The position numbers and the translations under genes are program-made. A stretch of DNA of 9,095 nt, from contig NHEI02000027.1 in the NCBI GenBank assembly GCA_002171575.2, forward strand, positions 51,236-60,330, in the 5' to 3' direction. The stretch comes from Flavobacteriaceae bacterium TMED81 (lineage in GTDB: Bacteria > Bacteroidota > Bacteroidia > Flavobacteriales > Flavobacteriaceae). How positions within the stretch are numbered: position 1 is the stretch's first letter; the number at the start of each line of letters is the position of its first letter. Below the pieces are notes generated by a model. That model saw only the letters and a program-made list of their open reading frames with translations, did not search any database and was not told the DNA's origin. Below are positions 5,410 through 9,095 of this stretch, piece after piece.

Positions 5410-6552
5410 ATGTCGGGAATTTATCTCCATATCCCTTTTTGTAAAAAGGCATGTCACTACTGCAACTTCCATTTTTCGACTTCGATGCGCTATGCAGATG
5501 ATATGGTCAACGCAATCCGACAAGAAATCCGTCTGCGAAAGCAAGACGCCAAACTTCCTGTAGAAACCATTTATTTTGGCGGTGGAACGCCATCGGTGTT
5601 AACCCCCCAACAACTTCGGGTTTTGCTGGGTGAAGTGTATAATCAATTTGAAGTTATTGACAAACCCGAAATCACACTCGAAGCCAACCCCGATGACCTA
5701 AGCCCTGCCTATATCCTTGCTATTCAGAAGTTGGGCATCAATCGCCTCTCGATCGGAGTGCAATCGTTTTTGGATGATGAGCTCACGCTTATGAATCGCG
5801 CGCACAACGCCAGTCAGGCCCTGTCGTCTGTAGAGCATGCGAAAAAAGAATTTGACAATGTCTCGATTGATCTTCTTTTTGGAAATCCAAACACTACCCT
5901 AGATGATTGGAAACGAAATCTTGACTATGCCCTTCAACTCGAGGTGCCACATATCTCGTCTTATGCCCTCACGCTAGAACCCAAAACAGCGCTTGAGCGT
6001 TTTGTGGATAAGGGTGTGGTTTCTCTTCTCGATGAAAAGGTGGTGGAGGCGCAGTTTCACCATTTGGTTGATACCCTGACACAGGTGGGTTATGACCATT
6101 ACGAATTATCGAGTTTTGGCAAACCGGGTTATCACTCCCAAAACAATACGGGCTATTGGCAAGGCAAAACCTTTTTGGGAATTGGCCCCTCTGCCCATGG
6201 GTTTGATGGGAATCAGCGATATTGGAATGTGAGTAACAATGCGAGCTATATGCAGCAGATCGCAAAGGGGGAGTTGCCACAAACGATTGAAAAGCTAAGT
6301 GTTGTTGATCGCTTCAACGAATCCATTATGATTGGACTTCGGGCATCATGGGGCGTATCGCTACAAGCAATGGAAAACGACTTGGGATTGCGTTATCGCA
6401 AGCATTTGGAAGATCAAGCCAAGCGTTTTGTGGATGAAGGTCTTCTTCACATCGAAAACAATGCCCTAAAAACCACACCAAAAGGTGCATTTCTAGCCGA
6501 CGGCATCTCTGCTGACTTGTTTCTTATTGACTTTCTTGCTGCATCTTCGTAA
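5410..6552 (+). CDS. hemW: Radical SAM protein HemW (heme chaperone, HemN-like)
   Basis: A 380-residue radical SAM protein. The [4Fe-4S] cluster ligands are Cys11, Cys15 and Cys18 in CKKACHYCNF; this CxxxCxYCxF form marks HemW rather than the anaerobic coproporphyrinogen dehydrogenase HemN. Further motifs are YFGGGTPS (55-62, SAM binding), ITLEANPDDL, INRLSIGVQSF, VSIDLLFGNP, FLGIGPSAHG and a C-terminal HemN_C-type winged domain (about 300-375). HemW proteins bind heme and are thought to hand it to haemoproteins, and are often misnamed coproporphyrinogen oxidase. The usual HNxxYW motif reads NNTGYW (245-250) here, so the first His is Asn. The start codon lies 1 bp after the ruvC stop, implying translational coupling. 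The 3' end overlaps the convergent peptidase gene by 29 bp. Confidence 0.93.
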   Translation: MSGIYLHIPFCKKACHYCNFHFSTSMRYADDMVNAIRQEIRLRKQDAKLPVETIYFGGGTPSVLTPQQLRVLLGEVYNQFEVIDKPEITLEANPDDLSPAYILAIQKLGINRLSIGVQSFLDDELTLMNRAHNASQALSSVEHAKKEFDNVSIDLLFGNPNTTLDDWKRNLDYALQLEVPHISSYALTLEPKTALERFVDKGVVSLLDEKVVEAQFHHLVDTLTQVGYDHYELSSFGKPGYHSQNNTGYWQGKTFLGIGPSAHGFDGNQRYWNVSNNASYMQQIAKGELPQTIEKLSVVDRFNESIMIGLRASWGVSLQAMENDLGLRYRKHLEDQAKRFVDEGLLHIENNALKTTPKGAFLADGISADLFLIDFLAASS

Positions 6553-7921
6553 AGTGTTTATAAAAGTGCGGAATGGTCTCAATCCCCTTCAGAAAGTTGA
6601 ACACCCCAAAATGCTCGTTGGGGGAGTGAATCGCATCGCTATCCAGTCCAAATCCCATCAGTACAGTTTTGCTTTGCAGGGTTTCTTCAAATAAGGCAAC
6701 GATTGGGATACTCCCGCCATCACGCACTGGGATGGGTGCTTTGCCAAAGGTTTCAATATATGCCTTTGAAGCTGCCTGAAACTCGAGTCCGTCAGGGTGC
6801 ATGACATAGGCCTCACCGCCGTGATGCGGTGTGACTTTAACCCTTACCCCTTTGGGCGCGATAGACACAAAATGATCCATAAACAATTTGGTAATTTCTT
6901 CCGACTTCTGATTTGGTACCAATCGCATAGAGATTTTGGCATAGGCCTTTGATGCGATGACTGTTTTTGCGCCTTCGCCCGTATAGCCACCCCAAATTCC
7001 GTTGACATCTAGCGTAGGGCGAATCGATTTGCGCTCGAGAGTCGAAAAACCTTCCTCACCATAAACGGACTCGATATCAAGGGCATTTTGATAATTTTCT
7101 AATGAAAATGGAATGTTTTTAAAATCCGCACGTTCGGCAGCGCTTAGCTCTTCCACTTTATCGTAAAAACCAGGGACTGTGATTTGGTTATTTTCATCGT
7201 GGAGAGAAGCAATCATTTTTGTCATGATATTGATTGGATTGGCAACAGCTCCGCCATAGAGGCCTGAGTGCAAGTCGCGATTGGGACCTGTGACTTCGAC
7301 TTCTACATAGCTCATGCCTCGGAGACCGGTGGTGATTGAAGGAATGTCGTTGGCAAGCATACCTGTATCGGAAATCAAAATGACATCATTGGCGATCTTT
7401 TTGGTGTTTGCACGAACAAAGGTTTCGAGGTTGTCGCTGCCCACTTCTTCTTCTCCCTCGATCATAAATTTGATATTGCAAGGCGCACCACCGTTTTGTT
7501 CCATCACCTCGAGGGCCTTGATGTGCATAAACATCTGTCCTTTGTCATCGCATGCACCACGCGCAAAAATGGCTCCTTCGGGGTGGAGGTCTGTTTTGCG
7601 GATTTCTGGCTCAAAGGGTGGGGTGTCCCATAGGTCTAGTGGGTCGGGGGGTTGTACGTCATAATGCCCATAAACGAGTACAGTGGGTAGGGCAGGATCG
7701 ATGATTTTTTCTCCATAGACAATGGGAAAGCCAGCGGTGGGGCAGAGTTCGGTATGGGTGCAGCCTGCGTTTTTGAGTGCATCTGCCACTGCTTCAGCAG
7801 CGGTTTGCATATGAGGTGCATAGGCCGAATCGGCGCTAATAGAGGGAATACGAATCAGGGAAAACAGTTCTTCGAGGAATCGATTTTTGTTTTTTTCGAT
7901 GTAGGGTGTGTGTGATGACAT
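6524..7921 (-). CDS. M20 family metallo-dipeptidase (CNDP/carnosinase-like)
   Basis: A 465-residue di-zinc peptidase of family M20, close to the CNDP/DUG1-type dipeptidases. The expected residues are visible: His86 and catalytic Asp88 in YGHYDVQP, bridging Asp125 in RGACDDKGQ, catalytic Glu158 and metal ligand Glu159 in EGEEEVGS, Asp185 in ISDTGM, and His432 in DAIHSPNEH. His218 in DLHSGLYGG lies in the inserted dimerisation domain (about 210-375). Substrates of the family are dipeptides and similar small peptides; the exact one cannot be told. No signal peptide is present, so it is probably cytosolic and serves peptide turnover. The length is normal. The start at 7921 gives MSSHTPYIEKNKNRFLEEL, the typical N-terminal helix. 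The gene stands alone, convergent with hemW, with its 5' end facing the tRNA-Leu promoter region. Confidence 0.94.
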   Translation of the reverse strand: MSSHTPYIEKNKNRFLEELFSLIRIPSISADSAYAPHMQTAAEAVADALKNAGCTHTELCPTAGFPIVYGEKIIDPALPTVLVYGHYDVQPPDPLDLWDTPPFEPEIRKTDLHPEGAIFARGACDDKGQMFMHIKALEVMEQNGGAPCNIKFMIEGEEEVGSDNLETFVRANTKKIANDVILISDTGMLANDIPSITTGLRGMSYVEVEVTGPNRDLHSGLYGGAVANPINIMTKMIASLHDENNQITVPGFYDKVEELSAAERADFKNIPFSLENYQNALDIESVYGEEGFSTLERKSIRPTLDVNGIWGGYTGEGAKTVIASKAYAKISMRLVPNQKSEEITKLFMDHFVSIAPKGVRVKVTPHHGGEAYVMHPDGLEFQAASKAYIETFGKAPIPVRDGGSIPIVALFEETLQSKTVLMGFGLDSDAIHSPNEHFGVFNFLKGIETIPHFYKHFTKMQQESQ

Positions 7922-7982
7922 AGCGTTGAATAGGACACGAAGATATCGTATAATTTACAGACTAAAAATCGGTAAATGTGTT

Positions 7983-7990
7983 TATATTTG
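7983..7990 (+). promoter_or_regulatory. Bacteroidota -7 promoter element for tRNA-Leu
   Basis: TATATTTG matches TAnnTTTG exactly and ends 13 bp before the tRNA. Transcription would start near 7995-7997. A TTTG -33 element is not clear. It is the same octamer as the presumed tracrRNA promoter element. Confidence 0.55.
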
Positions 7991-8003
7991 CAAGCCATCA
8001 CAA

Positions 8004-8085
8004 GCGGGTGTGGTGAAATTGGTAGACACGCTAGATTTAGGATCTAGTGCTTCACGGCGTGGGGGTTCGATTCCCTTCACCCGCA
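8004..8085 (+). tRNA. tRNA-Leu (anticodon TAG)
   Basis: A full cloverleaf can be drawn. The acceptor stem is GCGGGTG/CACCCGC (8004-8010 and 8078-8084) with discriminator A at 8085. The D arm holds GTGAAATTGGTAGACAC. The anticodon stem is CTAGA/TCTAG around loop TTTAGGA, with anticodon TAG at 8038-8040. The long variable arm (TGCTTCACGGCGT region) is typical of class II leucine tRNAs, and the T loop is TTCGATT. CCA is not encoded. It reads CUN leucine codons, chiefly CUA/CUG. Confidence 0.97.
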
Positions 8086-8090
8086 CAAAA

Positions 8091-8120
8091 AAAACCTCAA
8101 CATTTTGTTGAGGTTTTTTT
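8091..8120 (+). terminator. Strong intrinsic terminator, probably bidirectional
   Basis: AAAACCTCAACA (8091-8102) pairs perfectly with TGTTGAGGTTTT (8106-8117) across a 3-nt loop. A T-run follows on the right, and the run of A at 8087-8094 provides T on the other strand. It ends the tRNA-Leu transcript from the left and can also end the leftward hemD transcript, whose stop codon lies at 8145. Confidence 0.88.
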
Positions 8121-8144
8121 TATTTCAATGTTTTTGTGACAAAC

Positions 8145-8891
8145 CTACCGCTTATTCGCTTGTGCGATATACTCGTCAAGCGCTTTGGTCATCGACGGAT
8201 TGGCGGGAGTTGGCGCCAAGATATCGATGCGGAGATCGGCTGCTTCGGCTGCTTTTACGGTGCTATTGCCAAAGACGGCAATGCGCGTGTTGTTTTGCTG
8301 AAAGTCTGGGAAGTTGTGAAACAAAGACTCGATTCCAGAAGGACTAAAAAACACAAGGATATCATAATAGACATCACGCAAATCAGACAAGTCGCTGATC
8401 ACCGTGTTGTAAAACACCCCTTTGGTCCAGTTTACGCCAAGGTCATCAAGTGCATCAGGCACATTTGCTTTTAGCACGTCCGAACAAGGGAGTAGATAGC
8501 TTTCGTTTTTGTGTTTGTTCATCAGTTCGATCAAATCCGCAAAAGTACGTGTGCCGACATATACTTTTCGCTTGCGATAGACCACATATTTCTGCAGGTA
8601 GTAAGCCACTGCCTCTGATTGGCAAAAGTATTTGAGGGTAGAAGGAATGGGATAACGCATTTCTTCGGCAAGTCTAAAAAAATGATCGACGGCGTTACGG
8701 CTTGTCAATATAATCGCAGAAAACGTACTGAGGTCAATTTTTTGTTTACGCACTTCTCGGGCTGGAACACCCTCAACATGGATAAATGGCCTAAAATCAA
8801 TCGCAACTTTTCGCTTTTCTACAAGTTGATTATAGGGCGAATTTTCAATCGCTGGCTCGGGCTGTGAAACAAGTATCGTTTTTACTTTCAT
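8145..8891 (-). CDS. hemD: Uroporphyrinogen-III synthase
   Basis: HemD closes hydroxymethylbilane with inversion of ring D to give uroporphyrinogen III, the common precursor of heme, sirohaem and corrinoids. The family has little sequence conservation, but this 248-residue protein has its layout: an N-terminal strand (KVKTILVSQPEP), IILTSRNAVDHFF (about 59-71) at the domain border, a second Rossmann-like half with ILVFFSPSGIESLF, then the closing block RIAVFGNSTVKAAEAADLRI followed by LAPTPANPSMTKALDEYI, where the family has T-x-A, an Ala-Gly-rich helix and the A-x-P-T motif. The length is normal for Bacteroidota. It lies 9 bp downstream of a DUF4271 gene, the usual pairing in this phylum, and ends 25 bp from the shared terminator. 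The call is confident from the N-terminal, central and C-terminal motifs together. Confidence 0.9.
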   Translation of the reverse strand: MKVKTILVSQPEPAIENSPYNQLVEKRKVAIDFRPFIHVEGVPAREVRKQKIDLSTFSAIILTSRNAVDHFFRLAEEMRYPIPSTLKYFCQSEAVAYYLQKYVVYRKRKVYVGTRTFADLIELMNKHKNESYLLPCSDVLKANVPDALDDLGVNWTKGVFYNTVISDLSDLRDVYYDILVFFSPSGIESLFHNFPDFQQNNTRIAVFGNSTVKAAEAADLRIDILAPTPANPSMTKALDEYIAQANKR

Positions 8892-8900
8892 AGAAACGTA

Positions 8901-9095
8901 TTATGCGTTGGTTTGGTTGATGAGCTCGAACAAAACCCAAAGGGGTACGATTTCGAGGGTGCAAATATAGGAAATAAAAAGCACTATCTTTTTGCGTATC
9001 AATTGCCGATAGGGATTCGCAAAGAACAGATACCCAATGATATAATACATGAGATATATCCCCCAGGCAATGGCCCAGTAAATGGCATTATTTAT
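8901..9095 (-). CDS. DUF4271 membrane protein, C-terminal part (cut by window edge)
   Basis: Sixty-four codons plus a stop are open to the window end on the minus strand, in the frame INNAIYWAIAWGIYLMYYI at the edge. The peptide holds two hydrophobic segments separated by FANPYRQLIRKK, and ends IVPLWVLFELINQTNA. DUF4271 integral membrane proteins sit directly upstream of hemD in many Bacteroidota, and the 9-bp gap to hemD here supports one operon. Its function is unknown. The gene start and any promoter are beyond the window. The call rests on hydrophobicity and context more than on clear motifs. Confidence 0.7.
   Translation of the reverse strand: MNNAIYWAIAWGIYLMYYIIGYLFFANPYRQLIRKKIVLFISYICTLEIVPLWVLFELINQTNA

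Noticed and set aside
7314..7664. 116-codon + strand open frame
   Set aside because: Antisense to the well-supported M20 peptidase gene; no domain recognisable.
8136..8474. 112-codon + strand open frame
   Set aside because: Antisense to hemD and starting inside its 3' flank; no recognisable motifs.

Overview
The window looks like part of a chromosome from a Bacteroidota bacterium, most likely Flavobacteriales. Evidence for this is a PpiD-type folding protein of the Bacteroidota form, a DUF4271-hemD gene pair, a lipoprotein with a TonB-C-like domain, near absence of Shine-Dalgarno sequences, and TAnnTTTG-type promoter elements. The assignment is by protein and motif resemblance only.

Layout: (1) 89-2191 (+) is a membrane-anchored peptidyl-prolyl isomerase (PpiD/SurA-like). 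(2) 2192-2560 is an AT-rich gene-free stretch with three inverted repeats, two of them terminator-like. (3) 2561-3786 is the remarkable part: the wreck of a type II (probably II-C) CRISPR-Cas locus. It holds a well-preserved tracrRNA-like gene on the minus strand (about 2561-2628) with a TATATTTG promoter element. It also holds the N-terminal quarter of a cas9 gene (2647-3700), which has lost the RuvC-I aspartate, is frameshifted near 3440 and has a stop at 3497-3499. After the cas9 fragment come two copies of a 16-nt sequence starting ATTGTGAT, the very sequence that pairs with the tracrRNA anti-repeat. The rest of cas9 (RuvC-II, HNH, RuvC-III, PAM-interacting domain), cas1, cas2 and most of the array are absent, as if one deletion had joined mid-cas9 to the array. 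(4) 3810-4304 (-) is a DUF456 membrane protein, divergent from (5) a + strand cluster: lipoprotein (4389-4829), ruvC (4842-5408) and hemW (5410-6552), spaced 12 and 1 bp apart. (6) 6524-7921 (-) is an M20 family dipeptidase whose 3' end overlaps hemW by 29 bp. (7) 8004-8085 (+) is tRNA-Leu(TAG) with its own promoter element and a strong, probably bidirectional, terminator. (8) 8145-8891 (-) is hemD, preceded in the same operon by the 3' end of a DUF4271 membrane protein gene (8901-9095, cut by the window edge).

Most of the window is housekeeping: envelope protein folding, Holliday-junction resolution, tetrapyrrole/heme biosynthesis and trafficking, and peptide turnover. The exceptional content is the relic CRISPR-Cas9 locus, where the RNA component looks better preserved than the protein. 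Whether the tracrRNA or the 274-codon Cas9 fragment is still expressed cannot be settled from sequence alone.
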